NCBI GenBank assembly: GCA_963678675.1
Contig: OY783199.1
Location: 13,834,232-13,898,231, forward strand
Direction of reading: 5' to 3'
DNA: 64,000 nucleotides
Source of the DNA: Xiphydria camelus
Lineage: Eukaryota > Arthropoda > Insecta > Hymenoptera > Xiphydriidae
The notes under the pieces are model-generated. The model made no database searches and was not told the DNA's origin. It was given only the letters and a program-made list of their open reading frames with translations. This document shows, in pieces, positions 10,182 to 21,174 of this stretch. Numbering within the stretch: position 1 is the stretch's first letter; each line of letters opens with the position of its first letter. Made by a program: the position numbers and the translations under genes.

Positions 10182-11933
10182 GATGAGTGATGATAAAGTG
10201 TACAGTGATCGTAAAGGCACAAAATATAACACCACTGGTACTAAGCGGAGCAAAATAAGCAATCGCGGAAGCCACCTAACCGTCATTCTATGGACAGCGT
10301 GCCAGACGAGTTCCTCAGTGCTTCGGCAAAAAACTGAAACCTGGCATTTCTAGCGACGACAGAGACATCGATGAAGGTTTCGGGTATCGTCTCATCAATT
10401 TTATTCAAGTATTTACGACGCTTTCTCAACTGATCGTATGCAAAAAGTGTAAGGACGACATAAGTTTTACGGAAGCAAGCAAGCGCGGGCTCGGTTTTAA
10501 AATCGTTGTGACTTGCAATGAATGCAGTGAATCTTATATCAATAACTGCCCGTTTGTAAATAATCATACTTATGAATTAAACATAAGAATGACTTTTGCA
10601 ATGCGCATCCTAGGAGTGGGATTGAATGGCATAACAAAATTTTGCGCATTTATGGATCTTCCAAAGCCCGTTTTTCAATCAACGTATGATTTGATAGTAC
10701 AAAATGTAACAAGCGTTACTGCATCTGTACGAGATCTAAGTATGAAGAATGCAGCTACAGATGAAATAAAAGAGACCCTCGAACTAAAAAAAACTAAAGA
10801 GATTATCGTTTCGGGCGACGGTTCATGGAGGAAGAGGCTTCTCTTCACTTTTCGGATTTGTAACGCTTATCGGTTTCTTTACCGGCAAAGTTATAGACGT
10901 ATGCGTACAATCTAAATACTGCAAAGCTTGCGAATATTGGGGGAAGAAAGAAGGTACCGCTGAATACGAAGAATGGGCCGAAAACCATCAGTCGGAATGC
11001 CAATGTAATCATACCGGATCGGCGGGGAAGATGGAGGTTGACACGGCTACTGAAATGTTTCAACGATCCGAACATCTGTACAACGTCAAGTACGGTAGTT
11101 ACATCGGCGACGGCGATTCTAAAACCTACAAAGGTATCATTGATGCCAAGCCATACGGCGATTTCAATATAACTAAAAAGGAGTGCATTGACCATGTACA
11201 GAAGAGAATGGGAACTCAACTAAGAAATGTGAAGAAAAACACTAAAGGTCTGGGAGGCCGTGGCAAATTGACTGGCAAACTCATAGATGAATTGACTATT
11301 TATTACGGCCTTGTAATCAGAAAAAATCAGGAATCGGTTGAAAAAATGCGAAATGATATTTATGCAACAATAGAATACAAAATGTCAACCGACGACAACG
11401 CGCAACACGATAAATGTCCGACTGGAAGAACGTCGTGGTGCTCTTGGCAACAAGCGCAAGCTTCAGGTACAATCGATGATTATACACACGTCCCTGCAAT
11501 GCACGACGATGTTTTCAATGCGATAAAACCAATTTACGACGACCTCAGTTCAGATGACCTTTTGTCTCGCTGCTTGGGAGGATTCACCCAAAATCCAAAT
11601 GAATCGTTCAATTCTATTGCTTGGTCGATCGCTCCGAAAGCGATTTCAAGCGGAAAGAAGATAGTGGATATAGCAGTAAATGTTGCGGTTATAACTTTTA
11701 ATGACGGATTATCTAGTGTAATGACGGTCATGGATGCATTCAGAATCACCGTTGGTCGTCAATGTTTCGATTTTTGTATGGAAACTGACTCGCGCCGTAT
11801 TGAACTTGCCGAGCGCTCACTATCCGAAGGCGCCAGAACCAGCCGTCATGATGCTAAATCGACAAGAAAAAAAATCGAGAGGAGAGAAGTCGACGCAGAA
11901 GGCCAGTTGTATGGTGCTGGGATAGCAGAGTAA
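10182..11933 (+). pseudogene. Mutator-like transposase pseudogene
   Basis: Member of the insect protein family carrying a Mutator-like transposase domain; the intact enzyme would cut and join transposon ends. The likely start is ATG 10182 (MSDDKVYSDRKG). The frame shifts at least twice in the first 150 bp, and again at about 10845 just after VSGDGSWRK. From 11031 to the stop at 11933 it is open for 300 codons. A CxxC pair (CKKC, CNEC) lies N-terminal. Candidate catalytic acids are the Asp in SGDGSW, the Asp in YIGDGDSKTYKG and a Glu in NESFN. The C-terminus is YGAGIAE, as usual for the family. Length (~580 codons) fits. Broken by frameshifts, hence not functional. Family by recognition; catalytic roles inferred. 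Confidence 0.85.
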
Positions 11934-14210
11934 AGGTAAAAAAATCAACAAGCCTGTATCTTAAAAATTTCATGTAGATAACACATTATGAAACTTTAAA
12001 CGCGTTTATCTCGAAACCATGTTTTCAAAAACGACTAGCAGTAGAACTCGAGTAATTTTTATCCGATTGACTTGACATTTTGGCTGTACCTTCTTAGATA
12101 GATTATCTAGAGAAGTACACACGATTTTTGAATTTGATAAACAATTACGATTGTTATAGACAAATTTAAGCCGATTCTTTAGTCGAAAAATCGTTCTTTC
12201 TTCAAAGTGCTCTCAAATTTTCAAAAATCAAGATTTCTGAATATCCATGTGTACTTCTATAGCTATATTCGTCCATATCATGAAAAAAATTTTCTCATTA
12301 TTCCAGATACGTTCGTTGAGGACTTTTACTGCTAGCCGCGGGACGCCTACACAAAATTGACGTTCGTTCCGTGCACAGCTGGGCCGCCATTTGTTATAAA
12401 AATTAGAATGAAAAATGTTTCTTTGCACCTGAAGACAATTTCAATGAGCCCTTATAATTTCGCATTAATCGGTTGTTTAATAAAGACACCAAAAATTCAC
12501 AAAGAACCTTCTCATTTCTTGCTTCTGACTAGATATTACCCCTTAAATCGCAAACGTTTGTGTCATATTTTAGCTATCATAAGCCAATACGGTATTTGAC
12601 TAGAAAAAAATGTTCATATTTTTAAATTCAATTTGTAATCTGTATACATATTGAATATCACATGAAAAAGAAAATGTCCGAAAAAATAATTATTCGCTGA
12701 GTTATATAAGCGCGTTTCTCTCTACAATGTTGCGACGTCATCGAAGAGCCGTGAAAGACGCACTTATGTTAAGCTGCGAGTGCGAGAGAGACAGACTTAC
12801 AATGCGGCATTATGACGTATGCGGCATTTTTAAATATCGTTTTCCAGCTCATACGAGGCCGAAAATGAAAAATGAAAAAATACAGGGTTGATAAATTTTT
12901 CCAAATTTTTCGAATCGTTAATAAAAAAAAATCAGCCAACTACTCTATTGTCACTATAATAGACACTCCGGGTACAGATTCGTAAAAAAATGAGGAACTA
13001 ATTACCGTAATTGATTCGTGTTTTTCTCAAATTAAATAACGAATTTCTTGTAAAATATATTAGAAAACATTCATTTTGAATTGGTTTTTCATTTAAGATT
13101 ATATCCTCACCCTTACTATTGCCAATTATTATTTCTTGTTCAATAAAAAAAATACTAATAACTTATCTCTATCTATAGGTAAGTCATGAGCCAGAAGTTT
13201 AAGTTTCACTTCTGTCGTGCGTGGACTCCACGCACAATCTTTTCGTTAGTTTAATGAGCTTTTCAATTTCTATAAGAATAAAAATATCGATTTCCAGTTC
13301 AAGAAATTGTTAAAATCAAATTACAATAAATTGGTATCATCTACATTACTAATCCGTTGAATGAGGTATTTTTGATGACCTTCTCGGTCGGGTAGCAAAC
13401 AATCCAATTCAAATTTCGTTACGCGTTTTGGTCCCTTGGTTTAGAACCTTATTCAGACGAACAGCATGACGTAAAAAATTGATTTGAAATTTAAAAGCCA
13501 GGCTAAGACGTCCCGACAAGGGAAATTAGGGAACCCGAAAATTCAGAAAATTCCGCCATTCCGTGTGCAAGTAGAGTAGTTCAAGCGTAATACAAAAATA
13601 CATTTCATTGGTGCGGAATTCCAGTTTTAAGGGGTGAAATCATCCCTTGAAAAAAATGCAGATTTTTCTTCTTCACGGAATAACTCCCGAACGGTGAAAG
13701 ATAAGGGAAACAAGTTAAAATACAAGTTTTATGGTTTTTTCCGATCTATAAAACGGGCAAAAAAATTCTGGACAAAATTTTTTTTAAGTTACCCCTACCA
13801 CCGATCCATAAAATTGGATTTTTGGATTTCTTAAGTCTATGTAAAAATACCTCTGAATAATAACCTCTTTCCACACATCCGCATTCTATTATGTATCCTT
13901 TTTTTTAATTTAGAAAATCTCGAACTTTAAGGCCGTTTTGACTTAAACTGTGAAACGGTCTTATGAAACGATATCTACATTTTTATTTACATACATTTCA
14001 TACAGTTTTTAATTATTTTAGCAAAACACGTACTTACAATTACATGAAGAATGAAACTTATTGAAATGAATCAATGACATGTATTTTTCGTACTACAGAA
14101 ATAAGATATCGTATGAACCTCAATGATAACGTTGAATGACGCAGGATCTATGTTGACATTGACGGCGATAACGTTTTGCATAATAGGAATGTGTTTGACT
14201 CGTGACTATA
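11934..14210. other. Long gene-free AT-rich region
   Basis: No supported gene. Visible items are a ~350-bp area (about 11990-12370) with loosely inverted words such as GACTAGCAGTAGAA and TTTTACTGCTAGCC, and two adjacent hairpins at 13191-13235, CAGAAGTTTAAGTTTCACTTCTG and GTGCGTGGACTCCACGCAC. Short ORFs are AT-rich and lack recognisable domains. Confidence 0.5.
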
Positions 14211-14404
14211 AGGCCCGCTGTACACATCCGACTTTTAAACGCTGCGGCGCCGGAATTGCGGTCGGCGATACCATAGATAGAATGTGTGTGGCGCTGCACA
14301 CATACCTTCGGTGATGTGTCACAATCTATCCATGGTATCGCCACCGCAATTCCGGCGCTGCAGCGGCACCGCACGTTTAAAAATCGGATGTGTGCACCGG
14401 GCCT
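14211..14404. mobile_element. Foldback MITE, AGGCCCG ends
   Basis: 194-bp palindrome with TA on both sides. Ends AGGCCCGCTGTACACATCCG and its imperfect inverse; GCCGGAATTGCGG and GCGATACCAT blocks occur in both arms. Its ends resemble the GGCCC ends of the Harbinger-like element at 60497 and the MITE at 57638. Confidence 0.85.
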
Positions 14405-14697
14405 TATGACTGCATGCTGGTGAGATATCCCTTCATCATTCGTAAAAAATCTTATGTAAGTACGTTTTATGTTTATTATATTTATAATATACATACATAT
14501 AGCATATCCGCAGTTACATTAATCACAAATAATGACATATAAATAAACGATTTCATTCATTCATTCATTCAATGAATCCTGATAAACAAAATATTTATAT
14601 CTATTGCACATATTTTATTAATGGATTCTACATTAAAACAGTTGTAATGGTAGAAAACGGCAAATATACACTAAAATTACGGATTATAATTTGTACA

Positions 14698-15781
14698 TTA
14701 GTGATATTGTTCATAGAAATGTTCAAAATAGAAATACTCGGCACACCATGCACAGCGTATGAAAGCAACTTCTCCACAAATAGTACATCTGGGTATGTGC
14801 TTTACATTCCTAAAGTAACAAAAATCTACAGGGTTTTGAAATTCACCGGGATGCGTTTCTAGATATCCGCTTTTAAACCAAGCATATCGGAAAAGATTTT
14901 TAAATCTAGGCAACGAAAGCTGGTTGTGTGTTAATGATTGCAATTTAATTATTTCATTGCGCGAGTGCAAACTAATATCTTTCTCTTGAAGAAGTACATT
15001 ATCAGAAAATGTTCGAACGAAATTCATCCAAATCCGGAATCCAAATACATCTAAAGGTTGAATAATGCCAGTCGTTTTTTTCGGAATCATTGAAAACTGT
15101 ACTTCTTTGTCTTATGGGATCAACGTCTCTAGCTGACTCGAACAATGTCCCGTCCATGAGTCGAGTAGTAGCATGCTTTTATGGCCAGTATTCGGTAAAT
15201 ACACCTGGATGAACCAAGTTTTAAAATGTTCAGACGTAAGTTTACCTGATTTTGAAGCTTGAATGTAAATATTAGCTGGACGAAATAGAGATTCTTCCAC
15301 CCTTGGGCCAAATGTTCCTGTAGACTTCTTCAAACCTATGTACAGTGGTGAAACAAGACGTCCACTTGCCGAAATGATAGGCATTATAGTATAGCTGTGT
15401 GTCGTAGATGATACCGATTGGACCGTTGCTTCTACCGTTTTTACTCCTAATTTTGCCAATGTTCGCCCTGAATGTACTTCGAGGTTGAAGCCACTCTCAT
15501 CTGGGTTATATATTTCGTCAAATCCAATAGTTGGTATATTTAATTTTACATTTGATACAAACGTCTTCGCAATATTTTACAGGTTGTCAATATCTTGGAA
15601 CGTAGATTGCGTCCTGAAAAAATGTTGTTATTTTACGAGACACGATTCTATGCACTCTTTTAAATTTCCAAATCCACCATTTACTTGCCTTGAATTCGGA
15701 AAGGTCCACCAAGTCTTTCGCCCTCAGAGCCCATAATCTTAAATCCATATTGTGTTTAAACTTTACTAGTAGCGCGTTCAT
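14698..15781 (-). pseudogene. Pogo-like transposase pseudogene
   Basis: DDE transposase of the pogo/Tigger branch of Tc1/mariner. Minus strand, N to C: a CENP-B-type DNA-binding stretch with FKASKWWIWKFKRVHRIVSR (15587-15781), a gap with a frame break (15460-15590), a DDE core (15112-15459) with the second catalytic Asp in LLLDSWTGHC, and after another frame break PKKTTGIIQPLD, where the final Asp is the third catalytic residue. The C-terminus carries a Cys/His cluster (CTICGEVAF...CAWC...HFYEQYH) usual for insect members. Three frames are needed, so it is inactive. Family assignment is firm from the motifs. Terminal repeats were not found. Confidence 0.85.
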
Positions 15782-15889
15782 GCGAAGCCGGAAGCGCTCG
15801 GTGATAGTCGCATTCGACGAGGTATATTGTGATGCATTCAGGAGCGCTTAGTCCGTTGTGATATATCATCGCGTTCATGTATGACGTAC

Positions 15890-17560
15890 AACAACAAAAA
15901 AGGCAAAAAACGAGACAAGCGATGGTCGAAAAACGAGACAAGCGAAGGTCAAAAACGAGACACGGTGTTCCGTCGCACGGTGGACGGAATTTGACACAGC
16001 GGTTCATACCGCTCGATATCATTGCAACCTAACATAAGTGAAGCATTAATTTCGAATTAATCCCATCATCGGTCATAATGACAAAGCAAGCTGTATGTTT
16101 CGGCGAATCCAGGCTACTAATGAGCTCGCAGTCCCATACATTTCTGGAAAGAACTCATTTCCGAACGAGCAGTAAAATCTACGTTTGCTAGTACAGGAAT
16201 TTACCCTTGCAAGAAAGATAAATATTCTATACATCGATTGTGTGGACCCAGAAGAAATGAAGAGATACCAGAACGGAGAACCCAATCCTGAAAACCCGAC
16301 CAGTATTGTTGTAGATGAACAAGTGGAACCGGAACTATTTATTACCCTCGCTGGAAACAAATAACACATATGTTGCTATTGCTGGACCGTCAATAGAGAT
16401 CAATGATATAAATCCATTAACATCACCATCGTGTTCAACTCACAGTAATACAAGCACCGAATGTCTTTCATTTAAGTCACTCCTACTGTGAAAAATTAGA
16501 AGAATAGTCCCATCAATTCAGAAAAGAAAGAAAATTGATGGCACTGTTTTTACCTCAAATGAATTTTTAAGTGAGATTGACAAAAAAAATATGAAAAATG
16601 AAAAGAAACTTGGGGAAAGAAATAAGAAAAAGCCAAAGAAGATAAGGAAACCAAGTGAGTCTGATAGTGAGGATTACGAGGACGTTAAATTATACGATGA
16701 AAGCGACGTTGAAAATCTTACTTTAAAAGATATTGTTAATGATGAAGAGGACTGGTACGATTTCGAGAATAACAAAGCAAATGAACCGTTACCAATGAAA
16801 CAAGGTGACTACATCTTGGTGAAATTTGCTAGTAAATGCAAGGACGTTTTCCATGTAACACAGATTGAGGAAGTAGGAGAGGAAGACGTCGATGTTAGAT
16901 ACCTTCGACGCAACGGTAACAAGTTCTTGGAACCAGTGATCCCAGAAAAATATTCTGTACCCAAGACTGATATAGAATGTCAACTTCCTACCCCAACTGT
17001 CCAGGGAGGAACACGGCGTATTGCTAAACAGTTCTTATTTACCATTGATTTAGATAAATATAATGTTAAATAATGTTATAAATAAAGTTAAATAAATAAG
17101 GTACACCTACTTGTTTCAGAATGTGTTATTTTACCAAAGAAAAAAAATAATTTAGTTTTAACAGTTAATAAAAGAAAAATATATGTTATGTAATATTTCA
17201 GAGCTCCATATTTTGGTTATTTTTCACAATAAAAAACTAAAAATATTTGTAATTGATTGTATATTTAACCTTCTATGTCACGCACTTAACCCACCCTCCT
17301 AAAGTGGTTTGATTTACGTAAAACTGGTGTGTCTTGTTTTTCGCCTGTGCTGTCTCGTTTTTACCCAAAACCGGGGTTAAATTCGAGACACGTATTTCAT
17401 TTTTTTACTTAGATTTTGAAGCAGTTTGTAAAAATTGATAACGGATATGTATTCTACATGTAAGCTATCATCTTACATAAAATTGGCGAGCCGTTTGGAG
17501 TATCCTTTGCTATGAAAAAACTAAAAGATTTAAAAGGTGTCTCGTTTTTGCACCACTTGA
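15890..17560 (+). mobile_element. Degenerate transposon marked by AAAAACGAGAC motifs
   Basis: Three AAAAACGAGAC copies at 15906-15963 face three inverted copies (GTCTTGTTTTT or GTCTCGTTTTT) at 17331, 17352 and 17539, bracketing a plus-strand coding remnant. Such subterminal arrays are typical transposase-binding sites. Exact ends are not defined. A piece of the GTTCCGTCGCA dispersed repeat lies at 15967-16110. Confidence 0.5.
16591..17073 (+). pseudogene. C-terminal fragment of a transposon protein
   Basis: 160-codon open frame. The N-terminal half is a charged linker (KKPKKIRKPSESDSEDYED). The C-terminal half is a compact domain with GDYILVKF, VDVRYLRRNGNKFL and VPKTDIECQLP, the pattern found at the C-termini of several insect transposases (a Tudor/SH3-like fold is plausible). 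The same frame extends upstream to about 16510 (QKRKKIDGTVFTSNEFL) without a start. Earlier frames back to 16073 have scattered stops. Probably the tail of a transposase whose catalytic part is lost. Family uncertain. Confidence 0.55.
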
Positions 17561-18343
17561 CCATAGGTTTCGAGGCACAATTCATGGTGTAAAGTGATGC
17601 TACTAGAGTAGGTCAATGTGCGGAAGCACGTTTCTATATAGTATAGAATGCCACTATAGCGTGCAGGAATTGGTGTCAGTGGCTGAGTACGGTTGCTGTT
17701 CCGATCTAGTTAACTCGCTGATATAACATCTCAATTTCTCACGGTCACAGGATGCTGTCTTATCGTCTACCGTTAATGAGTATCAGTCTAGAATACAATC
17801 TCGTGGGAAAAAATTAATTCACTGCATGTATCTCTATCGCGTTTTAATGTTCGGCGTAATGTACATATACCTTGATGGTGTGATGGTATGGTATGATTGG
17901 TTGTAATGACATAATACTAGGTAATCGCTTCTAAAAAAATCCTTAACTCCTGTAACATGGCGAAGGACGTGACCTTGCGCATGCGCATATATGGAACGTT
18001 TCAATATCAGGATTTAAACATTGTCTTTAGTAGCGATTACTGGATATTGTGAGTCGTTACAGCCAATTATACGGCATCTTCGGGTCGGAAACCAATAGCG
18101 CATAGCCCACCGTCTATACTACGGCATATCAATAAGCACCATCCTCGAAATCACACGATATGTAGCATCGTCCTTTTATGGATCCGATTGATAATTAACC
18201 CTCCTTTGGCAAAGTCGTTTTTCACTAACGCAGTCAGCATAATGAGTCTTTCATTCTCGGGCCTGATTTTTTATTATTCTAGGCAATGAATAAATTTGAA
18301 CAAATTCTGACATACTTATTATGTTGTCTCTACTTTAATATTG
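17561..18343. other. No gene seen
   Basis: Unique-looking AT-rich DNA without recognisable repeat or coding signal. Confidence 0.4.
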
Positions 18344-19349
18344 GGGTCATTCCATACCAAATCGGACACTTTTTGGAGTAACGTTTCGGATTTTGCTCAA
18401 ATTTTGATATATTGTAGTCTTTATCGATGTTTAAGTGTATCTCGAAGGATTTTTTAAAATTTTGAAAATTGTTGATTTTACAGCCACTTGAAAAATAACG
18501 CTGCTTTTTATTCATTAAATTATAACTGTCAAACCGGTTGTCGGCTGAGAACAATTTTTTGGGTACTAAAAGTGAAAGAGTTGAAAGACCAGAGAAAAAT
18601 TACGTCGATCAAAAACAAAATTTTTTAAAATAATTTTATTTACACTGGATTTAAACAAATGTCGTATTTTCATAGCTGGCCACTTTTTAAAAATTTGAAA
18701 AAAAGCAAGCATATACTTCGATATCCTCTCTTTCACGACAAACAAACAAAAATAAGGACACTTTAAAATTGACGACACAACAATTAATTGAAATTGACGC
18801 CGCGTCGGCCTCGCCACGTCGGCCCCGCCCGGTCGGTAGGTTCGACTGGCTTGGCGGCACGCTAGCGGCGGGGCCGACGTGGCGAGGCCGACGCGGCGTC
18901 AACTTCAATTAATTGATGTGTCGTCAATTTTAAAGTGTCGTTATTTTTGTTTGTTTCTCGTGAAAGAGAGAATATCGAAGTATATGCTTGCTTTTTTTCA
19001 AATTTTTAAAAAGTGGCCAGCTATGAAAATACGACATTTGTTTAAATCAAGTGTAAATACAATTATTAAAAATTTTTTTTTTGATCGACGCAATTTTTCT
19101 CTGGTTTTTCAACTTTTTCACTTTTAGTGCCCAAAAGATTGTTCTCAGTCGACAACCGGCTTGACAGTTATAATTTAATGAATAAAAAGCAGCGTTATTT
19201 TTCAAGTGGCTGTAAAATCAACAATTTTCAAAATTTTGAAAAATCCTTCGAGATACGCTTAAACATCGATAAAAACTACAACATATCCAAATTTGAGCAA
19301 AATCCGAAATGTTACTCCAAAAAGTGTCCGATTTCGTATAGAATGACCC
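18344..19349. mobile_element. 1-kb foldback element, ATTG duplication
   Basis: Arms of ~490 bp meet at a GC-rich centre (about 18800-18900). Ends are GGGTCATTCCATACCAAAT and inverse, flanked on both sides by ATTG (18340-18343 and 19350-19353). The mirrored ORFs in the arms are a by-product of the palindrome. Arms remain about 95% alike by eye. No transposase. Confidence 0.9.
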
Positions 19350-19682
19350 ATTGAGGTGATACTTAAGTGAAATGTTTAAACCTTTTCGTAATAAAACTAA
19401 AGATTCGAAGGAAAGTGCTGAGAAAAGGATTTTATAAAATACACTGTTTTGTAATAAACAAATGTTTTAAAAAAGTTGTTGTAGGGTTTTACTCATAATA
19501 CTACGGTCTTTCGAAAATATAAAGAAATTTGCTAGCCCTTAAGAAAGTATAATTACTTTCAGACCTAGTGATGCAGGATTTTTGAAATGGTTTATGCATG
19601 CATAAATGTACTGAAAGAGCAATATTTTAAATGCGTGTAATAATTTATTGATATAAAATAACATAAAATATGTTATAAGATA

Positions 19683-20278
19683 TCTACCGCATGTCCTATG
19701 GCCAAGCGCGCAGGTGAGCTCCGACCTGAATTCTTGACTTCGGCAGTATTTATGGTACAGTTAGAGTGAGCTTCAGACGAGTGCGCTGCATAAGAACGAA
19801 AAGTGTCGACTGCTCTTCTAATAGCTCTCAATTCGGGGGATCGAAGCGTGTCGTCTAACCTCAAAATCGTAAAGTTTTGAATTAGTAGTGCATAATTTGT
19901 AGAAGTGATGAGAAATAATCATAAATAATCTTCCGAATTGACACCTTAGGTATCGCTCACGCCACTTCGTAAAACTACTTCCTAGACACGCGCGGTGCTA
20001 GCGCGGAAATAATTTCTGAAACAAATAGGCATGAGGCGTGTAATTCGGTTGGACATCGAAAGAACCCGAATGATTGTTAACTCTCACTTCTGAACATTAC
20101 TTACCATTTATTCAAAGATTCACGATTTCGAGCTTAGACTTCGATCTCCCGAATTGATAGCCATCGGGAGATCAGACGTTTCACACTTTTCGTAAGAACG
20201 CAGCGTAAGAGCGAAAAGCGTCGTCTGATTTCCCGATGGCTGTCAATTCGGAAGATTATTTATGATTATTTCTCATCG

Positions 20279-20323
<45 letters not shown>

Positions 20324-20540
20324 AAATTATTCACTACTAATTCAAAACTTTACGATTTTGAGGTTACACGAAACGCTTCGATCTCCCGAATTGACAGCTA
20401 TTAGAAGAGCAGTCGACACTTTTCGTTCTTATGCAGTGCACTCGTCTGAAGCCCACTCTAACTGTACCATAAATACTGCCGAAGTCAAGAATTCAGGTCG
20501 CAGCTCACCTGCGCGGTTGGCCATAGTACATGCGGTATAT
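19683..20540. mobile_element. Composite foldback of the CCGTATGTC family
   Basis: Outer arms (19683-19895 and 20325-20540) carry ACCGCATGTCCTATGG, a GACTTCGGCAGTATTTATGG block and GAACGAAAAGTGTCGACTGC. Inside is a second, smaller palindrome (about 20110-20250) with CATCGGGAGATCAGACG arms. Structure implies nested insertion or serial rearrangement of related MITEs. Confidence 0.8.
20279..20321. repeat. (TC)n microsatellite
   Basis: Uninterrupted CT/TC run of about 40 bases inside the composite foldback. Confidence 0.95.
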
Positions 20541-20956
20541 AAATGAATATTTAAGCCGTATAGTTTTTTCAATATTGTGTTCGGTGCTCCCCACATACTG
20601 ACACTTTTCATTGAGCACTTATTTACCAAAAGACAAACATGGATGGCAAAACGGGTCGCTGAAGTCGATTTAATACACCTTTACATTATATTTCGATTTA
20701 CAAAAAAAATTTTATACCAACATAGGTTTATAATTCATAAACAACAAGATAACTTTCTACGAAAAATGTCATTCTAAAATGCCATAACGTAAAATACGAT
20801 GATAAACTCCAAAGATCAAAATATAAAGTCAATTACTTATCTCCATTATTACGGAGTGACCGAAATGTAACGTCGCAATATATAGCCATACACATATTGT
20901 GTGGTTCATGATCTACATGAACTAGGTATATACCTAGTCTCTCTGGTATATACCTA
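20541..20956. other. No gene seen
   Basis: AT-rich. A short repeat of TATACCTAG (three times, 20925-20957) immediately precedes the LTR element. Confidence 0.5.
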
Positions 20957-20961
20957 GACAT

Positions 20962-21115
20962 TGTTGAACTGGGGTTTAGTTAATAATAAAACTTTGTTCG
21001 TAGTCTGTTGTGTATTTGGTAACGCTCTCTCCACGTGGCTCTGCCTTACGCCATATTGCCTTCTCCTCACTCCCCCTTCCATCTACTGCCCTCTATCTCA
21101 ACCTCCCGTATTACA
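20962..21115 (-). repeat. 3' LTR (element orientation)
   Basis: 154 bp, same ends as the LTR at 25326; the two differ at four sites. Confidence 0.95.
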
Positions 21116-21174
21116 TCTTCCCTTTTATATTAAACACATAACAACTTAGAACTAACTTATAAGCTAAATTTGGT

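Noticed and set aside
14698..17073. One pogo element inverted internally, with catalytic half on minus and C-terminal half on plus
   Set aside because: The minus-strand gene already ends with its own Cys/His C-terminal cluster, so the plus-strand fragment is better seen as part of a second element.
18330..19354. Mirrored ORFs with FSSGCKINNFQNF
   Set aside because: The same peptide appears on both strands because the DNA is a palindrome; no other coding support.
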